23,207 bases of DNA from CAIQOK01 sp043781315 (GTDB lineage: Bacteria; Verrucomicrobiota; Verrucomicrobiia; Limisphaerales; CAIQOK01), in the NCBI GenBank assembly GCA_043781315.1, contig JAYWBR010000011.1, positions 1-23,207 of the forward strand. Reading direction: 5' to 3'. Both the position numbers and the translations under genes were made by a program. A model generated the notes under the pieces. It worked only from the letters and a program-made list of their open reading frames with translations, was not told the DNA's origin and searched no databases. Positions 1 through 7,135 of this stretch are shown one piece after another. Numbering within the stretch: position 1 is the first letter of the stretch; each line of letters starts with the position of its first letter.

Positions 1-384
1 TTTCCCAATTCCGAAGTGCGGTTCGTGGACACCGTCTGCCAGCCGACCAAGCAGCGGCAGAACGCGGCGGTGGAGCTGGCGCAGAAGTGCGATGTCGTCA
101 TCGTCATCGGCGGCGCGCACAGCAACAACACGCATGAACTCGTCGCCACCTGCCTTCGTCACTGCGCCCGCGTGCATCATGTGCAGACGGCGGCGGACTT
201 GCGCTCCGAATGGTTTCACGACGACGACACCGTCGGCATCACGGCGGGAACCTCGACACCCGACTCGGTCATTGACGAAGTGGAGCGAACCCTCTCCCCG
301 GCCCTCTCCCTTTCGGAAAGGGAGAGGGAGAAACCTCGCCCGGCTTCCGCCTATTCGTCACTGAATGTTTCCTCTTCCAACTGA
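1..384 (+). CDS. ispH: 4-hydroxy-3-methylbut-2-enyl diphosphate reductase, C-terminal part
   Basis: Last step of the MEP isoprenoid pathway: reduction of HMBPP to IPP and DMAPP by a cytosolic [4Fe-4S] enzyme. The gene is cut by the window edge; frame 1 is open from base 1. Visible IspH signatures are DTVCQPTKQRQ, whose Cys corresponds to the third cluster ligand, then GGAHSNNTHEL (substrate-binding S-N-T segment) and GITAGTSTPDSVIDEV near the normal C-terminus. After VIDEVERTL, where family members usually end, the frame continues about 30 residues (from LSPALSLSERER) through a perfect inverted repeat at 302-328. The tail is low complexity and appears repeat-derived rather than functional. 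The stop is TGA at 382-384. A ferritin-like gene follows after 23 bases. Confidence 0.95.
   Translation, partial: FPNSEVRFVDTVCQPTKQRQNAAVELAQKCDVVIVIGGAHSNNTHELVATCLRHCARVHHVQTAADLRSEWFHDDDTVGITAGTSTPDSVIDEVERTLSPALSLSEREREKPRPASAYSSLNVSSSN
302..328. repeat. Perfect inverted repeat in the 3' end of ispH
   Basis: Arms ccctctcccttt (302-313) and aaagggagaggg (317-328) are exact reverse complements around a 3-base loop. It is preceded by a related tract, cctctccccggccctc. It encodes SLSEREREK at the C-terminus of IspH. It looks like a dispersed palindromic element; as RNA it would form a very stable hairpin that could protect or end the ispH transcript. Confidence 0.8.
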
Positions 385-395
385 CCGTAACAACC

Positions 396-401
396 AAGGA
401 G
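396..401 (+). promoter_or_regulatory. Shine-Dalgarno site of the ferritin-like gene
   Basis: AAGGAG six bases before ATG 408. It is one of the very few clear Shine-Dalgarno sequences in the window and supports ATG 408 over the downstream in-frame ATG that encodes MNPLPNK. Confidence 0.7.
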
Positions 402-407
402 ACGATC

Positions 408-1181
408 ATGAACCACGCCCAATGGATCAGCCACTTCACGCGCAACCGGCAGAACCGTCCCGAGCCGGATTGGAGCGCACCGATGAATCCGCTTCCGAAC
501 AAAACGCTCGCGCCGCTGCTGCGTTCGATTGAGCAATTCCGCCTCGGTGACGGCGGCGGGCCGGCCTCGCTCATCGCTTTCGACGCGGAGAATTTCCGTG
601 GCCGCACGGAGGAAATGCGGAAGATCGTGGACCTATGGTTTGCCGAAGAAGCCGAACACGCGCGGTTGCTCGGCTGCGCGGTGAAACGGTTTGGCGGAAG
701 ATTTATTTATTCGCACTGGAGCTTCACGGCGTTTTGTCTGTGCCGCCGCGTGCTCGGTGTGCGGTTTGAATTGCAGGTGCTCACGCTCACCGAACTGGTC
801 AGCACGGCCTACTATCGGATGCTGCGCCGGCATTCGCCCGACGGCCCGCTCGCGGCGATGTGCGAATTGATTCTGCGCGACGAGGGCGGGCATGTGGCGT
901 TTCAGCGCGACCGGCTGGCGGACGCGGGCTGTCCGCCGCCCGGCCTGCACGGCTGGCTGTGGCGGATCCAGTTTCTGCTCTGCGCCCACGCGGCGGGAAC
1001 GATGCTCTGGGTGAATCACGCGCCGGGACTCAAGGCCATCGGCGGTTCGACCGGGGAATTTTATGCGGAGATCACCCGGCAGTTGACGCGCTTTGTCCGC
1101 TCGTTGCGGCGCGTGGAAAAACCAGCGGGCATTCCGGCGTTGTGGGTCAAGTCAACTGCCCAACTTCAAACTGCGAAATGA
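408..1181 (+). CDS. Ferritin-like di-iron domain protein
   Basis: A 257-residue, mainly helical soluble protein. Two ExxH motifs typical of four-helix-bundle di-iron carboxylate proteins are visible: E81-A-E-H84 in WFAEEAEHARLL and E159-G-G-H162 in LRDEGGHVAF. Glu129 (TLTEL) and Glu61 are plausible additional ligands on the other helices. This arrangement fits the ferritin/rubrerythrin/oxygenase superfamily; the substrate or partner cannot be read from sequence, so oxidase, hydroxylase or iron-handling roles all remain open. The start is supported by AAGGAG at 396-401. Its TGA overlaps the ATG of the next gene (ATGA, 1178-1181), so the two are probably translationally coupled. Confidence 0.75.
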   Translation: MNHAQWISHFTRNRQNRPEPDWSAPMNPLPNKTLAPLLRSIEQFRLGDGGGPASLIAFDAENFRGRTEEMRKIVDLWFAEEAEHARLLGCAVKRFGGRFIYSHWSFTAFCLCRRVLGVRFELQVLTLTELVSTAYYRMLRRHSPDGPLAAMCELILRDEGGHVAFQRDRLADAGCPPPGLHGWLWRIQFLLCAHAAGTMLWVNHAPGLKAIGGSTGEFYAEITRQLTRFVRSLRRVEKPAGIPALWVKSTAQLQTAK

Positions 1182-1888
1182 ACCCGCCAACCTTCAAAAC
1201 CGAATGGAGCCGCTGGTGGGTCGTCGTGGTTTTCGCGATGGCGATGGCGTAGGTCGAGTCGGCGGTCGTCTTTTATTTGCGCACGCACATGGATCGCATC
1301 GTGCCGTATCAGCCCGATCCGCTGCCGGTCATCGGCGGCATTGCGGCGGTGGAGCTGCCGCGCGAACTGGCCACGCTCGTCATGCTGTTCGCCGTGGGCG
1401 TGCTCGCGGGAAAAAACTGGCGGGCGCGCTGGGGCTACGCGCTGCTCGCGTTCGGGGTGTGGGATATTTTTTATTACGTGTTTCTAAAAGTGATCTGCGG
1501 CTGGCCGCATTCGCTGCTCGACTGGGACGTGCTCTTTCTGATTCCGCTGGTCTGGTGGGGGCCGGTGCTGGCACCCGTGCTGATTTCGCTGCTGATGATT
1601 TTGTGGGGCACCCTGGTCAGCCGGGTTGACGCGCCGCAATCGTCAACAAGTAGGAGCGCGTGGCTCTTGAATTTTGTGGGCGGCATCCTCGCGCTCTATG
1701 CTTTCATGGCGGACTCGCTGCGGGTGGCTGGCAACGGCCTGGAATCCATCCGCACCATGCTGCCGGTGCAATTCAACTGGCCGTTGTTTCTCGCCGCCCT
1801 GGCCCTGATGGCCGCGCCGCTGGTTCAAGAGCTGAAACAATGCTGGCCGCCCGCCGAAACGACGCTGGAAGGCGTGGAGGCGAATTAA
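1178..1888 (+). pseudogene. Integral membrane protein of unknown function, interrupted by in-frame TAG
   Basis: Translation from ATG 1178, which overlaps the preceding stop as ATGA, gives MNPPTFKTEWSRWWVVVV, then FAMAMA, then a TAG codon at 1250-1252. The same frame continues without another stop to 1888 as VESAVVFYLRTHMDRIV and several hydrophobic segments. Both sides of the stop look like one first transmembrane helix, so this is one gene of about 236 codons with a single nonsense codon rather than two genes. A TTG at 1277 or ATG at 1289 could restart translation but would lose the first helix. A single base change (TGG, CAG or TAC/TAT to TAG) or a sequencing error would explain it. Function is not recognised; conserved-looking stretches are WDIFYYVFLK, CGWPHS and WWGPVLAPVLISLLMI. 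Confidence 0.7.
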
Positions 1889-1918
1889 CACCGTGAGATT
1901 TGACGCGATAAATCCAGT

Positions 1919-1979
1919 GGAGTTCCTGCCGGAGCTTGTGCTAAACACAGCGCAGGAAAACAGGCGTCGGAGAAACTCC
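1919..1979. repeat. Possible hairpin between membrane-protein genes
   Basis: The 129-base gap between 1888 and 2018 contains nested short inverted repeats: ggagtt (1919-1924) with aactcc (1974-1979), and ttcctgc (1923-1929) with gcaggaa (1952-1958). The two pairings overlap and are weak, so this may be a degraded palindromic element or chance. No promoter was recognised in the gap. Confidence 0.3.
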
Positions 1980-2017
1980 GGCGCGCGGCGGAACAGCAAA
2001 CAAACCAGACCAGCCTT

Positions 2018-2731
2018 GTGAACATGCCAGCCACAGAACCCAGTTCTGCCTCCGTCGGCACGTTGTTGCGCGGCGAGGTCGCCGCGCTCGCAGCGTGGAC
2101 GGCGGACTGGCGCGTCTCCAACGTGACGCGCGATTTGCTCTTGGTCGTGGCTGGTGCGGGTGCGTTCGGCGCGGCGCTGGGCTGCTGGCGCGATCCGTGG
2201 CAGGCGGTTTTCGCCGGAGTCAAACTCCCGCTCATCCTGCTGTTTACCGCCGCCGGCAACGCGATGCTCAACGCCATGCTCGCGCCGCTGCTGGGGTTGC
2301 GCCTGCATTTTCGCCAGTCGTTCCTCGCCATCCTCGCGAGCTTCGCGCTGGCGGCGACGATCCTCGGCGCGTTCAGCCCCCTCGCGGCGTTCGTGATCTG
2401 GAACGCGCCGCCGCTGGCCGCCGAGGCGAACGACTCCGTGACGCACGCCGCCATTTTACTGCTGCTCGTCGGATTGATCGCCTTCGCCGGCATTGCCGCG
2501 AACTTGCGGTTGCTCCAGTTGCTGCGCGCGTTGGCGGGCGACTCGGCGACGTCGTGGCGCGTGTTGCTGGCGTGGCTCGCGGGCAATTTATTTTTGGGCA
2601 GCCAGCTTTCGTGGGTGCTGCGGCCGTTCATCGGCAATCCGACGATGCCGGTGGAATTTCTCCGGACCGATGCGTTTCGTGGAAATTTTTACGAAACCAT
2701 TTTCCGCTCCGCCGTCCAACTGTTCAATTAA
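2018..2731 (+). CDS. Multi-pass membrane protein of unknown function (paralogue of next gene)
   Basis: A 237-residue hydrophobic protein with about five or six predicted membrane segments, roughly residues 40-58, 68-90, 105-132, 143-165 and 186-205. Translation can start at GTG 2018 or ATG 2024; neither has a convincing ribosome-binding site. The C-terminal block SWVLRPFIGNP followed by NFYETIF resembles the end of the next gene, which has TALRPIVGRADTLFP and FFLSHWFDEM. The central FSPLAAFVIW also lines up with FAPVAWLF there. The pair therefore look like diverged tandem duplicates. The overall shape recalls Yip1-like membrane proteins, but I cannot assign a family with confidence. Confidence 0.7.
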   Translation: MNMPATEPSSASVGTLLRGEVAALAAWTADWRVSNVTRDLLLVVAGAGAFGAALGCWRDPWQAVFAGVKLPLILLFTAAGNAMLNAMLAPLLGLRLHFRQSFLAILASFALAATILGAFSPLAAFVIWNAPPLAAEANDSVTHAAILLLLVGLIAFAGIAANLRLLQLLRALAGDSATSWRVLLAWLAGNLFLGSQLSWVLRPFIGNPTMPVEFLRTDAFRGNFYETIFRSAVQLFN

Positions 2732-2743
2732 ACCAAACCACTA

Positions 2744-3529
2744 ATGCGTATGAACGAAACCACCCCCAATCCCTCATCGGTGCCGCCGCATATTCCCACC
2801 GGCGCGCCGCCGTCCAGCTATCCACCCCGCGTGTCGCTCGGGGAAATTCCCGAGGAGCGCGAAGCCATCACCGGTCTGGCGGCGGCCATCGAATCCATCC
2901 TGCGCCAGCCGCGCCGCGTGATGTTTCAACTGCGCCAACCCGGCGGCGGCAAGCTGATCGCGGCGATGCTCTTCATCGCGGTGGCGTGCAGCCTGGTCTA
3001 TGGCGTGATCGTCGGCTCGTTTTCCGGCGGCGTGCAATGGTGGGCGGCGCCGGTGAAAATTTCCGGCGGGCTGCTCATCTCGGTGCTCATCTGCCTGCCG
3101 AGCCTCTACATCTTCGCGTGCCTGAGCGGATCGAAGGCGCGGCTGGTGGAAATTTTCGGCATGGTCGCCGGGCTGCTGATGCTGATGACAATTCTGCTGA
3201 TCGGTTTTGCGCCGGTGGCGTGGTTGTTCTCGCAATCTACCGAATCGCTGGCGTGGATGGGATTCTTGCACCTGCTTTTCTGGCTGATCGCCACGGTGTT
3301 TGGCGTGCGCTTTCTCAGCGCGGCCTTTGCCCACTCGAACGCGCGTTCCAACGCCGGGCTGGGAACGTGGGTCATCATCTTCATGCTGGTGATGCTGCAA
3401 ATGAGCACGGCGCTGCGGCCCATCGTCGGCAGGGCGGACACGCTGTTTCCGACGGAGAAGAAATTCTTCCTGAGCCACTGGTTTGACGAGATGGGCAAGG
3501 CGGACAAAAAGAACCGCGCGAACGATTGA
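2744..3529 (+). CDS. Multi-pass membrane protein of unknown function (Yip1-like topology)
   Basis: A 261-residue protein. It has a Pro-rich cytosolic N-terminus (NPSSVPPHIPTGAPPSS), an amphipathic stretch around IESILRQPRRVMFQL, then about five hydrophobic segments (roughly 70-90, 102-125, 133-165, 173-190 and 205-225). It ends in LRPIVGRADTLFPTEKKFF and a charged tail. A cytosolic N-terminus followed by a five-helix core is the general layout of Yip1-type proteins, but this is a topology argument only. ATG 2744 and ATG 2750 are both possible starts. Spacing to the previous gene is 12 bases, and its TGA overlaps the TTG start of the next gene (TTGA, 3526-3529), indicating one transcript. Confidence 0.7.
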   Translation: MRMNETTPNPSSVPPHIPTGAPPSSYPPRVSLGEIPEEREAITGLAAAIESILRQPRRVMFQLRQPGGGKLIAAMLFIAVACSLVYGVIVGSFSGGVQWWAAPVKISGGLLISVLICLPSLYIFACLSGSKARLVEIFGMVAGLLMLMTILLIGFAPVAWLFSQSTESLAWMGFLHLLFWLIATVFGVRFLSAAFAHSNARSNAGLGTWVIIFMLVMLQMSTALRPIVGRADTLFPTEKKFFLSHWFDEMGKADKKNRAND

Positions 3530-3918
3530 AGCGCCAGCAACAACTTCGCCGACGGATAAAGTGGGTGACCTGGCTCTTCATTTTTGGGCTGGTCATCAGC
3601 GGCGCGACGGCAATGCCGCTGACCATTGAGCTTGATCTCCTGGCAAAGTGGTTTGGCATCGCGGCTCAAACGAGCGGGACGGCCACCAGTGAACTTGCTC
3701 GCTGGCTGCTCACGGTTCGCGAGACACTGCATGAGACCGGTGCCAAACATCCGTTCCTTTTCTACGGCACGGACTGGCTGGCGTTCGGCGGGTTGCGCGG
3801 GATTCCTGTCTGGTGGCGATTGATTGATTGTTCGTTTGGTGTGTTTGGATTCGTGCCGCTGTGGTTGTGTCGCCGATGGAGCCGTGAACTTGAAACTAAA
3901 ACCGTGTCTTCTGCGTAA
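3526..3918 (+). CDS. Small conserved membrane protein with apparent internal deletion
   Basis: A 130-residue protein from TTG 3526, which overlaps the upstream stop. It has an N-terminal helix (WVTWLFIFGLVISGATAMPL) and conserved-looking blocks LLTVRETLHETGAKHPFL, FYGTDWLAFG and IPVWWRLIDCSFGVFGFIP-like. I recall homologues of about 165-190 residues in which the GTDWLAFGH block is followed by one or two membrane helices before RGIPxWWRLIDCSFG. Here the two blocks are joined directly as TDWLAFGGLRGIP, suggesting loss of about 40-45 residues in frame. The reading frame is otherwise intact. Function unknown. The family comparison is from memory and should be checked by alignment. Confidence 0.65.
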   Translation: MKRQQQLRRRIKWVTWLFIFGLVISGATAMPLTIELDLLAKWFGIAAQTSGTATSELARWLLTVRETLHETGAKHPFLFYGTDWLAFGGLRGIPVWWRLIDCSFGVFGFVPLWLCRRWSRELETKTVSSA

Positions 3919-3925
3919 TTTTCCC

Positions 3926-4654
3926 ATGAGACTTTTGAAACTGCTGTTGAAACCGGAGACGTTCGCGCCCGTGCTGGCGATGGGCCTGGCGACCGTGGTC
4001 AGTTCCGTGCTGGTGGTGATCCAGGTGCTGGTCGCGGAAAATCTGCGCGCCGGATTGCAGCGGCATGGCTACCTGGTCTGGAATCTTTTTCTGGCGTGGG
4101 TCCCGCTGGTGTTTGCCCTGCTGTCGTGCGAGCAGATGCAATCCCCCGGCCGACGGAACTGGCGGCTGCTTTTGTTCGCGGGCGGGTGGCTCGCCTTTTT
4201 TCCAAACGCGCCCTACATCTTCACGGACCTCGTGCATATTTCCGTCGCGACCGCACGGCATTATTGGGCGGATTTGGTGATGATCCTGACGTGCGCGTTG
4301 ACGGGGCTGCTGCTGTGGTTTGTCTCGTTGTATCTGATGCAGGGACTGGTCGCCCGCAAATGCGGCGGCCGGGCGGGCTGGGGGTTTGTGGCGCTGATGG
4401 CCATCCTGACGAGCTTTGGAATTTATCTCGGACGCTTCCACCGGTTCAACAGTTGGGACGTGGTGACCAAGCCGTCAGAACTGTATGCCGGCATCAGTTC
4501 CTGGGCGACTGGGTCGCAATTCTACCACCCGACGGTGACGTTTCCAATTTTGTTCACGGTGTTTTTATTCATCGCCTACCTGATGCTTTACGCACTGACG
4601 CATTTGTCGCCGCCCAAGCTGGCAATAGCATCTTCCCACGACGGACAGTCATAA
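3926..4654 (+). CDS. DUF1361 family integral membrane protein
   Basis: A 242-residue protein with about six hydrophobic segments. It carries the DUF1361 signature block LAFFPNAPYIFTDLVHI and the downstream GIYLGRFHRFNSWDV. The family is widespread in bacteria and has no established function. The open frame extends upstream to 3824, but that part overlaps the previous gene and has no family resemblance. ATG 3926, seven bases after the previous stop, gives the usual N-terminus MRLLKLLLKPE. It closes the run of membrane-protein genes; a palindromic element follows at 4684. Confidence 0.88.
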   Translation: MRLLKLLLKPETFAPVLAMGLATVVSSVLVVIQVLVAENLRAGLQRHGYLVWNLFLAWVPLVFALLSCEQMQSPGRRNWRLLLFAGGWLAFFPNAPYIFTDLVHISVATARHYWADLVMILTCALTGLLLWFVSLYLMQGLVARKCGGRAGWGFVALMAILTSFGIYLGRFHRFNSWDVVTKPSELYAGISSWATGSQFYHPTVTFPILFTVFLFIAYLMLYALTHLSPPKLAIASSHDGQS

Positions 4655-4683
4655 AGGGCGCAACAATTTGCCGATGAAGCCGG

Positions 4684-4835
4684 GGTGGCACCGGCGTCGC
4701 GCCGGTCGTTTTGCGCATCTCGCGGAAAACCGGGGAAGGTGACCGACTCATTGGCAAACGCGTCTTCTGTGCAGTATCCGTCCCGACGCTTTCCGGCGCG
4801 ACGCCGGAACGAACAGGCGGGACGCCTGTGCCACC
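4684..4835. repeat. REPIN-like palindromic element, copy 1 (intergenic)
   Basis: The ends ggtggcac (4684-4691) and gtgccacc (4828-4835) are exact inverted repeats. Each end also carries its own small hairpin: accggcg/cgccggt around 4690-4706, and acaggcg/cgcctgt around 4813-4829. A further inner palindrome, ttccggcg/cgccggaa, lies at 4791-4809. Two REP-like hairpins in opposite orientation are the layout of REPINs. The second copy at 19563-19644 shares the terminal sequence. It occupies most of the 206-base gap between the convergent DUF1361 and metallophosphoesterase genes and may act as a terminator there. Confidence 0.85.
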
Positions 4836-4860
4836 ACCCAGCCAGTTTCGGCGTTCCGTA

Positions 4861-5643
4861 TCACAGCTCGATCACCGTGATTTCCGGGCGGCAGTTGAAG
4901 CGGAAATTGTAGTCGTAGATGTAGCCGATGCCGGGGTTGACGTAGAGCGGACCGCTCGCGGTTTGAAAAAGTCCCTGGTCGAATTCATCCACGCCGAACG
5001 GAACGATCACCGGCTCGTAAAACGGAATCCGCACCTGCCCGCCGTGCGAATGGCCGGCGAGAATCAGGTCGTATTTCGCGCCGCCGAGATTTTTCACCCA
5101 CGCCGGATAATGCATGAGCAGGATGTTTTTCATTCCGGGTTTGGCGGCGGGCACGGGATGGTGCGGACCGATCTGGGCCTGGCCGATGAGATTGATTTTT
5201 CCGCCGGCGATCACCAACTGCTCATCCACCAGCCACGCTCCGCCGGTCGCGGTAAAGCATTTACCGATGGGTTCAAAAGACGCCTTGCTCCAGTAATCGC
5301 GGTTGCCGGGGATGCCGTACATCGGAGCCTTGATGCCCGACAAAATATCCAGCGTCTCGGCCAGAAACTTTCCGTCCTCGATGAGATCGCCGGTGAAGCA
5401 GACAAAATCTGGCGACAGCGAGTTGATGGTCGCGATGACTGATAGCAAGTAAGCGCGGTCGCCCTTGTGATGCAGGTCGGTGAAGTGGACAAAACGGTGC
5501 GACGGTTTTCCCGGCGCGAGCTTCACGCGGCGCAGTTTGACCCGCGTGGGTTCGATCCATTTTGCGTCGGCGGCCAATGCGAACGGCGATGCCAGCGCGG
5601 CAACTTGGAGGAACCGGCGGCGATTGAGCTTGGGAAATTTCAT
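4861..5643 (-). CDS. Tat-exported calcineurin-like metallophosphoesterase (YkuE/YaeI-like)
   Basis: A 260-residue protein with a twin-arginine signal (NRRRFLQVAALASPFALA, R8-R9) predicting export beyond the inner membrane. The metallophosphoesterase motifs appear in order: D56-L-H58, G85-D86, G113-N114-R115-D116, H178 and G197-H-S-H200. The third motif is normally GNHD; here the His is replaced by Arg, encoded by CGC in GIPGNRDYW. Relatives such as YkuE and YaeI act on phospholipid-type phosphomonoesters or lipid intermediates, so an envelope substrate is plausible but inferred. ATG 5643 is chosen over TTG 5652 because it gives a normal Tat leader. It lies 19 bases downstream of coaB on the same strand and is probably co-transcribed with it. 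Confidence 0.88.
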   Translation of the reverse strand: MKFPKLNRRRFLQVAALASPFALAADAKWIEPTRVKLRRVKLAPGKPSHRFVHFTDLHHKGDRAYLLSVIATINSLSPDFVCFTGDLIEDGKFLAETLDILSGIKAPMYGIPGNRDYWSKASFEPIGKCFTATGGAWLVDEQLVIAGGKINLIGQAQIGPHHPVPAAKPGMKNILLMHYPAWVKNLGGAKYDLILAGHSHGGQVRIPFYEPVIVPFGVDEFDQGLFQTASGPLYVNPGIGYIYDYNFRFNCRPEITVIEL

Positions 5644-5662
5644 GGAAGCCAAAACTTCCCCG

Positions 5663-6313
5663 TCATTCGCGCATCAATTTTTCCAGCGCGGCAAACAATT
5701 GGGCGGTGTCCGAAAGTTGAAGGCATTGACCGGGGCCGTTGACCAGTCCGAAGCCGGGGCCGAAGGCCGGGCCGTTGGCGACGCAGGCATCGGTGCGACA
5801 TTCGCGCAGTTGATTTTCCGCCGCACGCAAGACGCTGGCGCGGTCGCCGTCCACTTCATATTTCCAGCCGATGAGTTTCGCGGCAGGAAAAAGGGGGCGC
5901 AGGCTGGTGATGATCTTGGGCGTGGGCACAAGTTCAGCCAGCAGCGTGCCGGCGCGCGTGGAAATTTTTCCCGCCTTGATTTCGCTCAACTCGCCCGCCT
6001 TCGAGCGCAGCCAGATTTTTCCAAACGTGAAATCACTCACCGCCGCCGCATGAAACACCGCGTCCACCGGCCCACTGCTCAAACGCTCCAGCCGCGCCTG
6101 CAAGTCCGCCGTGGTGGTGAACGGCTCGACCCGTCCGGCCTGTCGCTCACCGCGCCAGGTGGCCTGTTGCCCGATGAGCAGAGTCACGTCGTGGCCGTGG
6201 TCGGCGAGAAAGTTCACCAGCTCCGAACCAAGCCGGCCGGTGGAAAAATTTGTGAGCCGGCGGACGCTGTCCAAGTTTTCATAGGTCGGCCCGGCGGTGA
6301 CGAGGCAGTTCAT
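5663..6313 (-). CDS. coaB: Phosphopantothenate-cysteine ligase, stand-alone CoaB
   Basis: Catalyses nucleotide-dependent coupling of 4'-phosphopantothenate with cysteine in coenzyme A synthesis. The 216-residue product starts MNCLVTAGPTYENLDSVRRL, the glycine-rich Rossmann start of CoaB domains, followed by TNFSTGRLG, HAAAVSDF and LVPTPKII, the usual CoaB blocks. There is no N-terminal CoaC flavoprotein domain, so unlike E. coli CoaBC this is a monofunctional enzyme. A separate coaC must lie elsewhere. The open frame runs upstream to 6865, but that part is antisense to the phosphodiesterase gene and shows no family resemblance; ATG 6313 is the start. It is divergent from the phosphodiesterase gene with 93 bases between the ATGs. 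Confidence 0.88.
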   Translation of the reverse strand: MNCLVTAGPTYENLDSVRRLTNFSTGRLGSELVNFLADHGHDVTLLIGQQATWRGERQAGRVEPFTTTADLQARLERLSSGPVDAVFHAAAVSDFTFGKIWLRSKAGELSEIKAGKISTRAGTLLAELVPTPKIITSLRPLFPAAKLIGWKYEVDGDRASVLRAAENQLRECRTDACVANGPAFGPGFGLVNGPGQCLQLSDTAQLFAALEKLMRE

Positions 6314-6406
6314 TTTTTGGAAGATGCCTCCGCCCGACTTTTCTTGCGATAACATTTTGCACGCCGCCGCTGTCCCCGGCATCCTCGGCGGACTCTGTTT
6401 GTGAAA

Positions 6407-7108
6407 ATGAAACCGGAAAAACTTTTCTGCTTTGGTCATCGCGGTGCCGCCGGGCATGAGCCGGAGAACACGCTGCGTTCGGTGCGCAAAGCACTTCAGT
6501 TGGGCGCGGACGGCGTGGAGGTGGACGTGTATTTTGTGGACGGACAACTGGTGGTGATTCACGACCGCACGCTGGGCCGCACGACGAACGGTCACGGTTT
6601 CGTGGCCCGCAAAACCTTTGCGCAACTGCGCGCGCTGGATGCCGGGCTTGGCGAAAAGATTCCAACGCTCGCCGAGGTTTTCGACGTGGTGGATCACCGC
6701 GCCGTCATCAACGTGGAACTCAAAGGCCCGCGCACGGCCGCGCCGGTCGCGGCGTTGATTGACAAATACGTCTGCGAGCGCGGCTGGCGGCCCGAAGAGT
6801 TTGTCGTCTCCTCCTTTGACCACGCACAACTGCGGCAGATCCGGATGCTCCAACCAATGATCCAACTCGGCGCGTTGATCGAAAAAATCCCACGCGGCCT
6901 GGCGGCGTTTGCTGAACGGCTGGGTGCAGGGTCTGTCAATGTCAGCCGCGCCGCCGTGACGGACGAGCTGATGGCGGATGCGCGTCGCCGGGGTTTGCAG
7001 GTGTTCGTCTTCACGGTCAACGAACCCCGGGACATCGCCAAGATGCGGCAGCTCGGCGTGGATGGCGTGTTCAGCGATTTCCCGGAACGCGTGGTCGCCG
7101 GCCGGTGA
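6407..7108 (+). CDS. Glycerophosphodiester phosphodiesterase (UgpQ-like)
   Basis: Hydrolyses glycerophosphodiesters from phospholipid turnover to glycerol 3-phosphate and an alcohol. The 233-residue single-domain protein has the full GDPD set: H11-R-G, E-P-E-N-T (residues 18-22), E38-V-D40, I-H52-D, NVELKG, SSFDH, VFTVN and GVDGVFSDFP. There is no signal peptide, so it is probably cytosolic like UgpQ. GTG 6401 is an alternative start two codons upstream of ATG 6407. The length matches the family. Transcription probably ends at the palindrome at 7136-7173. Confidence 0.93.
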   Translation: MKPEKLFCFGHRGAAGHEPENTLRSVRKALQLGADGVEVDVYFVDGQLVVIHDRTLGRTTNGHGFVARKTFAQLRALDAGLGEKIPTLAEVFDVVDHRAVINVELKGPRTAAPVAALIDKYVCERGWRPEEFVVSSFDHAQLRQIRMLQPMIQLGALIEKIPRGLAAFAERLGAGSVNVSRAAVTDELMADARRRGLQVFVFTVNEPRDIAKMRQLGVDGVFSDFPERVVAGR

Positions 7109-7135
7109 CGGAGCGGTTGCCCATCAAGCCCGACA

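Noticed and set aside
1250..1252. Amber codon read as pyrrolysine or other recoding
   Set aside because: No pyl genes, recoding structure or suppressor tRNA is visible, and the codon falls in a transmembrane helix. Mutation or sequencing error is simpler.
2095..3486. 463-codon plus-strand frame across the two membrane-protein genes
   Set aside because: It is an Arg/Ala-rich out-of-frame reading spanning two genes with coherent membrane segments in their own frames.
4711..5442. 243-codon plus-strand frame starting in the palindromic element and running opposite the phosphoesterase gene
   Set aside because: The first part translates the repeat (ERTGGTPVPP) and the rest is antisense to a gene with a full set of phosphoesterase motifs.
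6314..6865. Upstream extension of the coaB open frame to 6865
   Set aside because: The extension is antisense to the GDPD gene, whose motifs are all present on the plus strand. CoaB homology begins at MNCLVTAG (ATG 6313).
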